DNA of 64,000 nucleotides from Allodiplogaster sudhausi (taxonomy: Eukaryota; Nematoda; Chromadorea; Rhabditida; Diplogasteridae). The stretch covers positions 186,001 to 250,000 of the forward strand of contig CALZFC010000030.1 of NCBI GenBank assembly GCA_945643635.1. The letters are read 5' to 3'. The position numbers and the translations under genes were made by a program. The notes beneath the pieces were generated by a model that saw only the letters and a list, made by a program, of their open reading frames with translations, was not told the origin of the DNA and made no database searches. Numbering within the stretch: the first letter of the stretch is position 1; each line of letters starts with the position of its first letter. Positions 22,980-33,410 of this stretch are shown here, piece by piece.

Positions 22980-24684
22980 TCATTTTTCTTTAGTTTCAGT
23001 AAGGAAAACAGCTTTTATGTAGCTAACCGAAACCGGAGTGGCCGCAATGGAGATGTTCTGGCGCGAGTGGGCGATCAGCACCCTGCAAAAATAGGCTCTC
23101 GCTGGTTCTCTAGTATTATTATGACTATTAAAAGATAGATTATATTATTGATTGACGTCGTTTTTGAGCGACAGCACTTCTTGCGCGATCCACTGCAGAG
23201 TTCGAGGGAGCGGTGAGGAGGGCCGTACTGAAATTGAGTCAAACATTTTCCCTTAGAAATAGAAAAAATTCGGTAGATTCGAAGCTGTCCTAACCCGTCG
23301 GGCGTGGACCTTCTTGTCCTTCTCGTCGTAGATGGCGAGAAGGACAGGGATGCGGCGCAAGATCTGCATGGCAATTGACAGAGCGATAGCGCCCAAGATG
23401 TTCACGAGAAGACGCGACGCAAGAAGTCTGCAAGATATCGTTAAAATCTTAAAACATTTCCACACCCAAAAAAATCTCATTTCCTCGTGTTTTTTTCGCT
23501 ACATTAAAACCAGTTATCGCAATTTGAAAGTATTTTAGGTGACTGTTTTCCATTAATACAAATGTTTCGCATCGCTGTCATACTTTTAAAACTGCGCGAT
23601 CCTGCTCCAATTTAGTTTCATAGTTGGTAATTCATGTCTATCTATTCTTACAGCAGTGGGAGACTGCAATAAACTTCGGCCGAACAGACATCCCGGCTGA
23701 GGTAGATAAGAGTTACCGAAGAGATCCACATCACCGTGGAGTCAACCAGAATCAGAACTGGAAATGGATATAACAATTACTAATCGTTTTCTTCTGCTCT
23801 GAAAGCAACAAATTAAAGTAAATTATGTAATGTTGCTACAGCTTCTGATTCAAGTTTAAGAGCTTAAAAAATAAAGTAAAAAAGCTACAGTCGGCAAGGA
23901 AGACCAGCGGACGGTTGAAGTGGGACATGGCTGAAAAAAAGGATAAATTGGATTTAAACAAAGAATAAATTGAATAAATTAGATACACTTGGCATGAGTG
24001 ACCGACCGATCACGGCTATTATGAAGAAAGTAACACGCATCCAGTCAGGAAGGATACCGGTCGCGAAGTAAAAAGGGGCCAAGAGCTCAAGTAAATAAGT
24101 TTTGAAAGAAAATTTAAAATGTAATAATAAAATCAAAATAACTCTCGCATGATCCCATGCTTATTGTCTCATTAAATGTTTTTAAAATGATAGGGTTCGA
24201 TCGTGACTGTTGATTGGCTCACCAAAAGGGAGTGATTGGCCCTCTCGGAGATGCGAGTCCCATTCGGGCCGAGGGCGCATTCGTCAAAGGCTGTGTTGAT
24301 GTTCACCAAAAGCTGAAGAAATGGCCGTGATTATGAGCATTAATTTTGCATCAACGCAAAATCGATAGATTCTAAATGTGGATAATTCTGCATACATATT
24401 TCTTTACTACATTTATTTACGAACCATTTCTACAGGATTATACAGGGAAGTGCCGCTAGAATTGTATCCAGTAAATCGTTGCTGTGTGTTGTAAATATGT
24501 TCCCCTTTTTGACATTCTGCACTGTCTTTGTGCTATTTTCAAAAAAGTTTCATAATATTAGCAAGTTTGCTCGAGGGTTTGTGCCAATTTCCACCTGGAA
24601 ATTCGTGGACACCGATGCGAGGACCGCGTAGAACAAAACGGCAAGGCAGCAAATGAGAACGCAGATTTTGTAGGCCGAACGCAT
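22980..24684 (-). CDS. Predicted four-TM membrane protein, unknown family
   Basis: Minus-strand exons with good splice signals: 24684-about 24590 (starts MRSAYKICVLICCLAVLFY, TM1, directly after TTCCTCAG, which could be a trans-splice acceptor), about 24316-24222 (loop with two N-glycosylation sites NGT and NHS), about 24090-23988 (TM2, FFIIAVIGRSLMP), about 23925-23890 (SHFNRPLVFLADC), about 23757-23653 (TM3, STVMWISSVTLIYLSRD), about 23428-23297 (TM4, LLVNILGAIALSIAM), perhaps an exon near 23220-23150, and a last exon from about 23083 to the stop at 22980. TM1, a glycosylated loop, then three TMs is a claudin/tetraspan-like plan, but I do not recognise the family. The 3' exon chain is least certain. 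Confidence 0.55.
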
Positions 24685-25458
24685 CTGAGGAATTGAAAAT
24701 GATTAGGATAAAAGAAATACAAGGCAAAATAAGTAAGGTAAAGAACTAAGAAGCGATAGACAAGGAAAAAGAGAGCGGAGTAGGAGAGCAGCTGACCTTC
24801 TGCGGAGGATGAGTCTTGGGAAAGTGATGAAAAATTCACGATTGTCCTCGGAATGAGAATGAAGTTTTAGTTTTGAATTCACTTCAAGTACAACTAGCCT
24901 AATTTGCAACAGCATGAATATGCACTTGTATACTTTTCCTTATGAACTTGCTTTAAGAATGAAATCAAATTCGTGCATTTGTAGTTCAAATCTAGCAGAG
25001 CATTCAAGATGTTTTTTTTTTCATTTCTAAAAGTCGATATCTTTATTTTCTTTGAAATATAATCGTTAGTTTTATTTTCGGCGAACATCCCCTCCTCACT
25101 ATTTTTTTAAAATACATATGAACACGTTGCTTGCAGCCCATTATTGACGGCGTTAAAAATATGTGACAACATATTCAAATGTATCAGTGAAGACTATCGA
25201 TAAAGGGGTGGGATTATGGCTGGCACACCTAAGCTCCAGGAAGCAGGTCTCGCCGAGGGGTGGAGCATGTTCCGAACAGCACATTAGGAGGGAAAACAAT
25301 AGGAACAGGGACAGCGAGGGAAGGGAAGTGAAGGGAAGTTAAAGATTAATTGTAAGGTATGTGAATACACTGTTAAAAAACACTCTGACCTGATTATGAA
25401 ATAGAAAAATCTTAGAAGTTTTATGTGTAGTGCTGTGTACCATTTATCAATTCATGTT
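24685..25458. other. Intergenic, no gene seen
   Basis: Holds a GC-richer patch at 25200-25340 that resembles interspersed-repeat DNA; otherwise AT-rich. No gene supported. Confidence 0.4.
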
Positions 25459-27238
25459 TCAAAAATTTCTTGTGTGCACAGTGACTGTCGATGTTCTCGC
25501 TTTTCTCTCTTCACGACAACGGAGAATTGATGAGATCGCGTTGCGGTAGTCAGTGCTCAAAATATTATATTTTCTTACGGAATATACACCATTTTGTTTG
25601 TTCATGGATAACTCGACGTTGGACTACTCGATAAATAATACTGACCTCGTAGCATACAGAATGATGATATTCACAGACTGCGAGATGTTAACAAAGCTGC
25701 CGACGAAGAGAGTGCTGCCTAACGGGTCGATCATTTCTTCGGTGGGATTTCTAAATAAGAACGAGAAGAAGGAAATGGCGAAGGTGATTGTGGAGCCGCC
25801 CACCACGAAGACCGTGATGAGGAACATTGAGTAAAAGAGGCGACGGAGAACACGCGCGTTGCCTGAGGGTTGAAGAGACATTCTTAGAAATATCTATGTA
25901 TGTATATATCTGTCTCACTCGCCAATGTGAAAGCAAAGGAAGCCTCCTGCAAATAATTAACGTGTGATTTTTTAAGGCATATGCATATCAGTTCATAAAT
26001 ATCGACACAGAAAGTTTAAATTATTTTCATCTTATCATTAGAGAATTTTAGCCAAGTTAAATCTTAAGGGTAGATAAGTATGTAGATACTATATATATTA
26101 GAACCCTCCTAATATGCAATACACTCTCGAGAATAGGCGAGACAGCAGCGCTAGTGAAGATCATTATTCCCCGGATGACTCCTTTAATGGGTGGAACACT
26201 GACTCATTCTCTTGAGGCAAACCCAAACGACACCGTAGACTAAAAGTGCAGAGACGTTGAAGAAAGTTGTGCCCAAGAGCCAAGTTTCCATCGAGAGCCC
26301 GTGAGACATGAAGGGCGTCCAGCAGATAAAGTCCCTCAAAATGTTATTTTAGATTTCATAGCCTGATAATATGTATTCAAGGAGGAGCAGTCACGTAGCA
26401 GAAAATGAAACGAACTCATTTCCCAGGCTCATGATAAGGATTGTGAGCTGAACTGCAGTGTAGACGACGACAGGAATCATGTGAACGACAATGTAGACGA
26501 AATCGTTCTTTGATTTATAGCTGAAGAACAGAGATATTGTCTTCATTCTAAGAAAAATGAATGATTTTTCTTTTATTGAAATGCAGAAGAAGAAGAGTAA
26601 GACAAAATTCAACTAATTAAGCGCAATGCACGCAATGAGCCTGTCAACTGCCATCGACAGCATCAGTGCAGAGCCACTGAAGAAACCGAAGAGCGGGATT
26701 ATCTTAATGAACAATTAACTATTAATTAAAATTATTACATAAATGTTATACTCATTTTATTGACAAAAGATTTTAATTTTCTTTCCTGTTGTAGTCTCGT
26801 CTCTCTATATCGCATGGCCATTGTATCAGACAGAAAGGCGCGAACTCGAGACATACATAATTTACGATCCTTTAACAGAATTGACTTCATAAGCAAGACA
26901 TGTCAATGGCCGATGCGGCCCGCCGTTGGATATGAAGTAGTTGGCGATCATAGGGAAGTGGCCACTCATGTGCGCAGCGTCCATTAGTGAGCAAATCGCG
27001 ACGAGAAGATTGCAAGAGCTGCCGAGTTTTCTAAACGCGTTAACAAAATACTTTCATCATTATTATTGTACAAAATGAAGGATATATTAAATTCTAGTTT
27101 TCAAAAAAGCTGCCCTTTTGAATGGTCGGCTGACTTTAATCGATATGTCGCAGCAACGACGACAAGGTTGCCAATGACACCGAAAGCAGCTAAGAAAGCG
27201 TGAAAGACGATCAGAGCAACTTCGATTATTCCATCCAT
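25459..27238 (-). CDS. srsx-like seven-TM chemoreceptor, intact
   Basis: Exons: 27238-27135 (TM1, begins MDGIIEVALIVFHAF), 27030-26886 (TM2, CSLMDAAHMSGHFPMIANYF), 26702-26614 (TM3, SMAVDRLIACIALNY), 26520-26416 (TM4, YKSKNDFVYIVVHMIP), 26334-26204 (TM5), 25862-25646 (TM6-7, VNISQSVNIIILYATR) and 25555-25459 (tail TDYRNAISSILRCREE to HTRNF). All junctions keep frame, giving about 297 residues. TM1 is closest to that of the disrupted gene at 1551 and the relic at 29176, so all three form one subgroup. A heat-shock-element array lies 200-420 bp upstream of the ATG. Ligand unknown. Confidence 0.8.
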
Positions 27239-27438
27239 TCTCAAGTACCTTCAATTGTAAAAGTGCAGTTCTCTTTTGATATATCTAACTACTAAGCGTG
27301 GGTATGTAACAGTTTTCTTCTTGAACCTTCCATGCAAGGTTGAGGTATCCAAATTGTAAAAACCAGTTCGCACGTTGCGACATTTATACCACTACGAACG
27401 TGGTGACATTTGCACCTCAGGCTGACTTCTGCCCATGC

Positions 27439-27656
27439 TTTCGAACATGTTCTAGAGGGGCCGAGTTTGGCCTCAGGAAGAGGAATTTTCCAGAACATTC
27501 CGGAAGGGGCCAACGTCTGCCCCCGGTCCTTGGAACTTCCCAGAATGTTTATAAAAAGGGGCGAGTTTGGCCCCGGGACGTGGAATTTTCGAGAACATTC
27601 TGGAAGAGGCCAACGCCTTGCCCCCGAAACTTAGAGCATTCCGGAAGGTTCCAGAA
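27439..27656. promoter_or_regulatory. Array of five heat-shock elements at about 50-bp spacing
   Basis: Three perfect four-unit elements (TTC-nn-GAA-nn-TTC-nn-GAA) at 27488-27505, 27588-27605 and 27639-27656, and two imperfect ones at 27439-27456 and 27532-27546. Centres are about 50 bp apart, inside two roughly 100-bp tandem units that each contain GCGAGTTTGGCC or a close variant. A TATAAAA lies at 27550-27556. This is the known binding pattern of HSF trimers. The array is upstream of the receptor at 25459-27238 but may belong to a repeat rather than that gene. Confidence 0.65.
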
Positions 27657-27698
27657 TGGACTTGGAATGAAAACAATATTCTGTTCTTCAGCTATGTA

Positions 27699-28181
27699 CA
27701 GTACCGCCCAACATTTCTGGTACATATATTAATTATATTAATTATATTAATATAAATAATTTCAATTGATTTTTCAGCGCTCATGGCGCATTTCAACGTA
27801 GTTTTCTGTTCAAACTAGACTAATTCGATGCAGATAAATACGTTGGTAACATTAGTTTCTCAAATAAAGTAGACGCTGACGAGAAAATTCATGTTTTAGC
27901 CCAAAATTTTTTGAATTATGCAGCGCAATTGCGCTGCACAAAGTGCGCAATTGCGCTGCATCTTTCAACTGGATTTCGGACTAAAACATGAACTTTCTCG
28001 TCAGCGTCTACTATCATTGAGAAACTAATGTTACCAACGTATTTAACTGCATCGAATTAGTCTAGTTTGAACAGAAAACTACGTTGAAATGCGCCATGAG
28101 CGCTGAAAAATCAATTGAAATTATTTATATTAATATAATTAATATAATTAATATATGTACCAGAAATGTTGGGCGGTACTG
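27699..28181. mobile_element. Palindromic Tc1/mariner-type MITE, 483 bp
   Basis: The two halves are reverse complements to within about 20 bp of the centre (27940). Ends are CAGTACCGCCCAACATTTC and its mirror, flanked by TA on both sides, the target duplication of Tc1/mariner elements. No coding content. The first 30 bp resemble the ends of the elements at 41781-42278 and 51134-51630. Confidence 0.8.
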
Positions 28182-28975
28182 TAATACATACATATGTACA
28201 TACATGGAGTGAAGGGACAAATGAACTCTCTCCATCGCTGGAGGAACTCTTATATCCACCTCAATAACTCTTGAACGAGTCCACAATTAATTTAATTTAT
28301 CGTGGAGCAATAACGTTTGAGCAAGCTTCATTTGTTTACATGTAAAAATCACTCCCTCTCTTCTCTCTCACTTCTCCCTTCTCTCTTCACTCCCCCTTCT
28401 CTCAATCCCCTCTTCTGTTTCACTCCCCCTTCTCTCTTCACTTCCTTGTCGTTACAACTTCCGTCTCGCGGTGGAATCGTGACAACTTCCGTCTCGCGGT
28501 GGAAATTTGGGCAGAGACTCCTATCCAGGCAAATTCCACAACCGTTCTCCCTTGTTCCAACCGAAAGGTGCGCGGTAGCGCCTCATTGTTAAGTCAACTC
28601 ACACCAGCCACTTTTTCTGTTAATAACAAGGAATAACTCCCATAATCCATGCCCACGTTATGAAACAGTGAGATGAAGACACTGCGAAATACGACTAAAA
28701 AGAAAGGAAAGGTACTTGCTGTTCTACATACATATGCAATGATTAAGCGTCCGGATTTACTCCGCATTGCGGGAGAGCTGAAATATCGGAAATTGGAAAA
28801 GAAATAATAACAATAAAAATAATTTCTAAAAATGATCTTTGCACACTACCTATAAAAAACTACAATAAAAAACTAGAATATTTCCAACAACAAAGCATAG
28901 ACAAATAGATAAATCAATTAGCCGCCAACTTTCAACTTCGTTATGGAAACTTCTCTCCAGAATTGCATTGCACTT
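28182..28975. other. Intergenic with TC-rich tract and a 23-bp direct repeat
   Basis: CTCTCTTCACTCCCC tract at 28345-28440. ACAACTTCCGTCTCGCGGTG starts twice, at 28454 and 28482. No gene supported. Confidence 0.5.
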
Positions 28976-29175
28976 TTATACAATTAGTACGCAGGAACAC
29001 CATTACGAGCGATAAAATTGCATTCAGCGATGCCGAGTGATACGAAGAAGTTGCAAGGTTCGTTTGTCATGCAGAAAAACATGTAATATACAACTTGTGT
29101 ACATAATATTTAATCTTGACGTCACTCCACGAACCAATCGAAAGTGAATTGCAGTTCCCCATCTAATCGAATCGA

Positions 29176-29276
29176 GAATGGCTAGCCAAAGTTGCCCTGA
29201 TCGTCTTTTATGCCTTATTGCCTGCTTTCGGTGTCGCTTGCCATCTCGTTGTTGTTTCAGCAACATATCGATTAAA
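29176..29276 (+). pseudogene. Orphan TM1 exon of an srsx-like receptor
   Basis: Translates as KVALIVFYALLPAFG then HLVVVSATYRLK and ends at a GT donor. It matches the first exons at 1551 and 27238, but the ATG present is in another frame and no TM2-TM7 exons follow. It is a duplicated fragment, moved together with the upstream block 28970-29140. Confidence 0.7.
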
Positions 29277-29447
29277 GTCCAACTAATTCATATTTAACGG
29301 CGGACCATTCTCTTGCTTATGAGGTGAAGTCTACAATAGTCTGGAAACTTCAAATAGTCTTCCCGCATTTTCATTAAAGAATCTATTTAAATTGCACGGA
29401 ATTTTGTACTTTTCGTGATGTCCGAAACAAGTGCACTCTGGAAATCG

Positions 29448-29456
29448 TATAAAAGG
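29448..29456 (+). promoter_or_regulatory. TATA box of the small-gene copy
   Basis: TATAAAAGG, conserved with 859-867 at the functional copy. Confidence 0.5.
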
Positions 29457-29508
29457 GAAGGCTGTGTCTTCTCTCGCTTGCTCTTCATCGCGTGGTCGTC
29501 TCGATACA

Positions 29509-29866
29509 ATGGATAAGTCGGCGTACTTCTCGGCTCCCGCGCCTTCTGGCGCCGGCTCTTACAGCTCTGGCGGCTAGAATTACGTGTCGGAGGGCTACGC
29601 ATGGGATCAGCAGCCCGCGGCCGGCAACTCGGGTTCGGGCAGCGGCGGCGGCTACCAGTACTGTCAGTTGAATTACGCGGGAATGTTTCTGACGGATGTC
29701 TACGTTTGTTTAATGTTCCGGTATAACCAATTTTTAAGTACTTGAAAGAAGTTTAATATGAATTACTTTAAAAGTAAAACAAAATTATAAAGGAGACGGT
29801 CTTTTAGCTGCCCCTGGCGTGACCAAGCCCTGCACCGACCAGTCGTGCTATCTTGGCCCCAACTGA
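29509..29866 (+). pseudogene. Nonsense copy of the small Gly/Ser/Tyr-rich gene
   Basis: Exon 1 29509-29662 and exon 2 29808-29866 match the gene at 474-790 in length, splice sites and reading frame. One change, CAG to TAG at 29575-29577, stops translation after SYSSGG; the rest stays open and the C-terminus again reads DQSCYLGPN. It is otherwise little decayed, so inactivation looks recent, or the stop could be a sequence error. Confidence 0.8.
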
Positions 29867-31406
29867 GGTTCTTTTTTCGCTTGAAGAGCCTTCAGGCGTT
29901 TCAAAATTATGTTTTAATTTTAAAATTAAAAGATTAATCTTTAGATTTAAAAGATTAATCAATTTTTGAATAATAAAAAACCTTCTACTTCCTTTAGTCT
30001 TCTCCGAGTCCTCGTCCACCGTCAACTCCACGCTTCTCGAAATGGCTGCATACTTTCTGTGAAAGGAGGATAAAGAACTCACTGATATTGAATGAGAACA
30101 TTTCCACAGAATGTATTTCATGAAAATTGAATAATTTCAAAATACCATGGAATGAAATCTTAAAACAAATAGACTACGTGCGATAAAATTGCATTCAGCG
30201 ATGCCAAGTGATTCGAAGAAGTTGCAAGGGTAGTTTCATCATGTATTCAAACGATCTTCAGTTCGTTGTGGCCTCATGAAGCCAGGGATGAAATAAGGCT
30301 GCAGAATGTGGAAAAGTCTATTAGCTATCATTATAGACAGGGAAAAACGTTTTTGTAAATCGGACTCCAGCACAATATTACATTCAACACATGTGGGCTG
30401 CAGTCCAAATTTGACCTCGGTGTTCAAAGTGCACTCAAATAACTGGCATCTAATTTCCACAGCTCAACTAACCATCCGAATTAGTTCAATGATTACCCGC
30501 GAATATATAAAAGTCGTTATTACTACAGGCATAGTATTAAATGATCGATTTTATTAACATGAACCTTCAGGATCACAGGCCGAGTGCATGTTTCGTGTAC
30601 TGGACGCAGATAGCATGTAAAAGCATTTGAATAATTCGCGATTAGACAACAAAGTAATGGTCGGGATGTTCTACAATGCAACTAACATAAAATTCCAATA
30701 AAAACTGCCTGATACTCAAAGAAATAAATTATTTCGTTAAGCACGCCTAAATGTACAATCAGGTGATTTCAGTTATTGATCTTTTTCTCAATCATATAAG
30801 AAAGAAACCCTGAAAGTTTCATAAAGTTTCCTCCACATAAAAAAGATATGCAGGAAAAACCAAAATATGATAACCTTTTGGCCACTAGTCCATAGGCTTA
30901 GGCTTAGAAGTAACTGAAGTACAACAGCTTCCGCCTGCATGAAAACACCCCTCTACACGTGAATAAAGAGTTCTTAGTACTAAGCTTATCAGGTTCTTCT
31001 CTGGTTGTTCCCGCATCGCATCTATGTACTCCTCGCAATATTCTCGGATCTCCTCACGCTGGTCGTCACTCCTCGTTCCCTCCGTCTAGGAGAGAGGGCA
31101 ATAGACCTTAAATTTCTATAATTACCTTAAGCCCATCTTAAAGTAAGCTGCATATCTTCAAATGTAGAGCTTATTTTGAAGAATATACAGATTCACCAGC
31201 AATTACTTGGGGATTTACTGCGAAATATGTATGGAAAGATAAACAAAGCACAGCTGTTTTGATTCTATTCGAGCGACTTGTGCTATGTTCGTTTGTTCGA
31301 CGGAATGTAAGTCTGGCTATATTTTGTCATAGCGAGTTCCGCGTATGCCATTAGACATCTCAAACATCGCGGGATCTCGCTGGTTTTGTGTCTGCTTGAA
31401 AGCAGA
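29867..31406. other. Mostly non-coding, with two or three orphan minus-strand exon candidates
   Basis: Minus-strand candidates: 30056-29995 after a TTTCACAG acceptor (KYAAISRSVELTVDEDSEKT), with an altered copy at about 313-380 on the plus strand; an open stretch 30460-30239; and the exon at 30885-31085, listed separately. They cannot be joined into a gene. Confidence 0.35.
30885..31085 (-). CDS. Orphan coding exon, unknown product
   Basis: After a strong 3' splice site (CCCTCTCTCCTAG) the minus strand is open for 66 codons, starting TEGTRSDDQREEIREYCEEY and ending PKPMD-stop. The first half is charged and helix-like with natural codon use. It has no ATG of its own and no partner exons found, so it is either the last exon of a decayed gene or a transposon fragment. 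Confidence 0.35.
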   Translation of the reverse strand, partial: TEGTRSDDQREEIREYCEEYIDAMREQPEKNLISLVLRTLYSRVEGCFHAGGSCCTSVTSKPKPMD

Positions 31407-31414
31407 TATAAAAG
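31407..31414 (+). promoter_or_regulatory. TATA box of lipase-like gene copy 2
   Basis: TATAAAAG, 71 bp before the ATG. Just upstream is the short palindrome CTGCTTGAAAGCAG, partly shared with the copy-4 promoter. Confidence 0.6.
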
Positions 31415-31484
31415 CTGAGCGGTGAGAGTCACAACATCACCATCACTTCAGTCCTTTAATTTCCCTCTCCAATCCTCGTCGAAG

Positions 31485-32892
31485 ATGTCCGTACTCGTGT
31501 CTGCTCTGCTGCTTCTTCTTCCGGCAGTAGCCTCAGGGGCCTTCGATGAAAAGCTGACGAAGGAGAAGCTGTACCCTCTCAGCGCAGCTGCGTACTCGTC
31601 CGAGCCACAGAAATGTATCACCAACAAACTTCCCGGCGCAACCGTTAGCTTTTCTCGCTTTCATTGAGTCGACCTCTTCATAAAAAGAAACATTCGGCTC
31701 TTTAGCGAAATAATATTACGATGTTCGATCTGAGTTTTAGCAAAGGAATATTACCATTTTCTTTATCTTAAAATCGCGAAAGATGTTTTCTTCCAGCTCG
31801 TTCGCCAAGTGGATGCGAAATGCGATGTCTTTAACAACAATTGCTCAGGCTTCGTCGCTGTTTCCCCTGCAGACCAGGCTATCATCCTCTCTTTCCGGTT
31901 AGACGAGATAACAGATATCTTATCTCATGTCAGAACCAAGTTTGACTTGCTTCAGAGGATCAAACAGCCCGACGCAACTACTATCTCTCGGCAGCGTAAT
32001 TGGCCAACGTGTTAGTTTGAAAACTGGGGATGACGGAATATTTTTCACTAATTGTTTAATTACAAATTCATCCTGGACCCATTTTAAGATCATTTTCGTT
32101 GGTGGTGGCTCGATTGGGGGCTATTACTACAACGCCTTCAGCGCGCCATGGAATAACGGCCTCTTTGAATCCTTCACGAAGCTCGCCAAAGAAAATCCCA
32201 CCTACAAGCTCTGGGTGAGCCTGAGAAGGCCAGAAAGGAAATCGTGATTGGCATCTGAGTTCTAGGTGACTGGTCATTCGATGGGAGCTGCGATGGCTGC
32301 GATTGCGGCTGGTGAGATTTCAGCTAGGAACCTCTTCCCCAAGGAGAAGATTCTTCTCGTCACGTTTGGCCAGCCGCGTACCGGCAATGTGCACTTTGCT
32401 AAAGCGTTCGACAGTCTGGTCGGTGCATTTCATAGTTCTCCTATTTTATTAAGATTGCTTTCATTCTTTTAAGTCGATATTTAAATATGCAGGTGCCCGA
32501 ATCATTCCGCGTCACCAACCGACGCGATATTGTGCCTCACCTTCCAGCCATCATCCCGTTCGGGTCGTCCTTGGGCTTGAATTTCCAGCACCATTCACAC
32601 GAGGTTATTGCTGATATAAATATGTTTAATTTCTCTTACTTAGTTTTTGATAATTTATTTTACTGTTATTTGCAGATCTTCTACCCTAATGGAATGGCAG
32701 AGGGCGCCCCGTTCAAGACTTGTGCCGAATTTGAAGACCCGACGTGCTCGAACGGGTCAGAACTTCTCGAATTCCTGCGACTTTGCATTCCTGAGCATTG
32801 TTAACTTCAGAAACCGAATTTTCTCGGCCGCTGATAATAAGGACTACTACGGAAAGGCGCTGCCAGCCTATGGAGTGAACGGCTGCATATGA
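31485..32892 (+). CDS. Secreted class-3 lipase-like protein (copy 2), intact
   Basis: Eight exons, about 289 residues, the usual length of nematode class-3 (fungal-type) lipases. Exon 1 gives a signal peptide (MSVLVSALLLLLPAVASG) and AFDEKLTKEKLYPLSAAAYS. Later exons give CDVFNNNCSGFVA, FRGSNSPTQLLSL, GGYYYNAFSAPWNNG, GHSMGAAMAAIAAGE (nucleophile Ser about 152), RRDIVPHLP (Asp about 210), FQHHSHE, IFYPNGMAEGAPFKTC and YGVNGCI. Phases are consistent throughout. The place where the fungal family has the catalytic His (DH..YFG) reads DNKDYYG, so triacylglycerol hydrolysis is doubtful unless another His serves. Probably secreted from gut or gland cells. Cys pairs fit an extracellular fold. Tail to tail with copy 3. 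Confidence 0.85.
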
Positions 32893-32959
32893 ATTTCCCA
32901 TCTTTCGCCTCAAGGACAATAAACGATTACAATGTACTTGCGCAGACTATGAAAATCAT

Positions 32960-33410
32960 TGAGGGACGGGGATACATGTACACTATTACGGTCTCCTGGT
33001 ATACGGATCTCTATATGATTCCCATTAGGCGGTGCAGGGGAACGACTCCCTTAGCATGGAAGACGCCCCAGATCATCACCGAGCCCGCGGTCGTGTTTCA
33101 CCGTAGAAATCTGGTGCTTAGCATTGCATCGAGTACTTTGCGGACGACCTACTTACGTCCTTCCTTGATGTCCGAAGAGAATAAAGTTGTTCTTAGTGAA
33201 CACCTTCTTTTTCTAGCAAGACAACTTCAGGAAGTACACCTCCGGAGTCTGAAGGAGTGGTTCGGTCGGCGAAGAATAGTGGTTCTAGAATGGCGAAGCC
33301 AGTCCCTTGACTTGAACTCGATCGAATACTTGTGGAAACATCTGGGCTGTGGTCTGACCATGAGTTTAAACACTGCCAATAATGCTTTCGAAAAGTTCCG
33401 CCAACTATAG
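32960..33410 (+). mobile_element. Relic of a Tc1-like transposase
   Basis: Fragments of the DDE transposase C-terminal part: QDNFRKYTSG (from the QDN.PKHTS block) then, after a frameshift, EWFGRRRIVVLEW followed by SQSLDLNSIEYLWKHLG (from W.SQSPDLNPIE.LW). In-frame stops and frame changes show it is dead. It begins within about 70 bp of the end of lipase-like copy 2. Tc1/mariner family assignment rests on these motifs. Confidence 0.7.

Noticed and set aside
27340..27732. Protein-coding ORFs in the heat-shock-element array
   Set aside because: Overlapping frames on both strands follow the 100-bp tandem unit; the DNA pattern is explained by HSE repeats.
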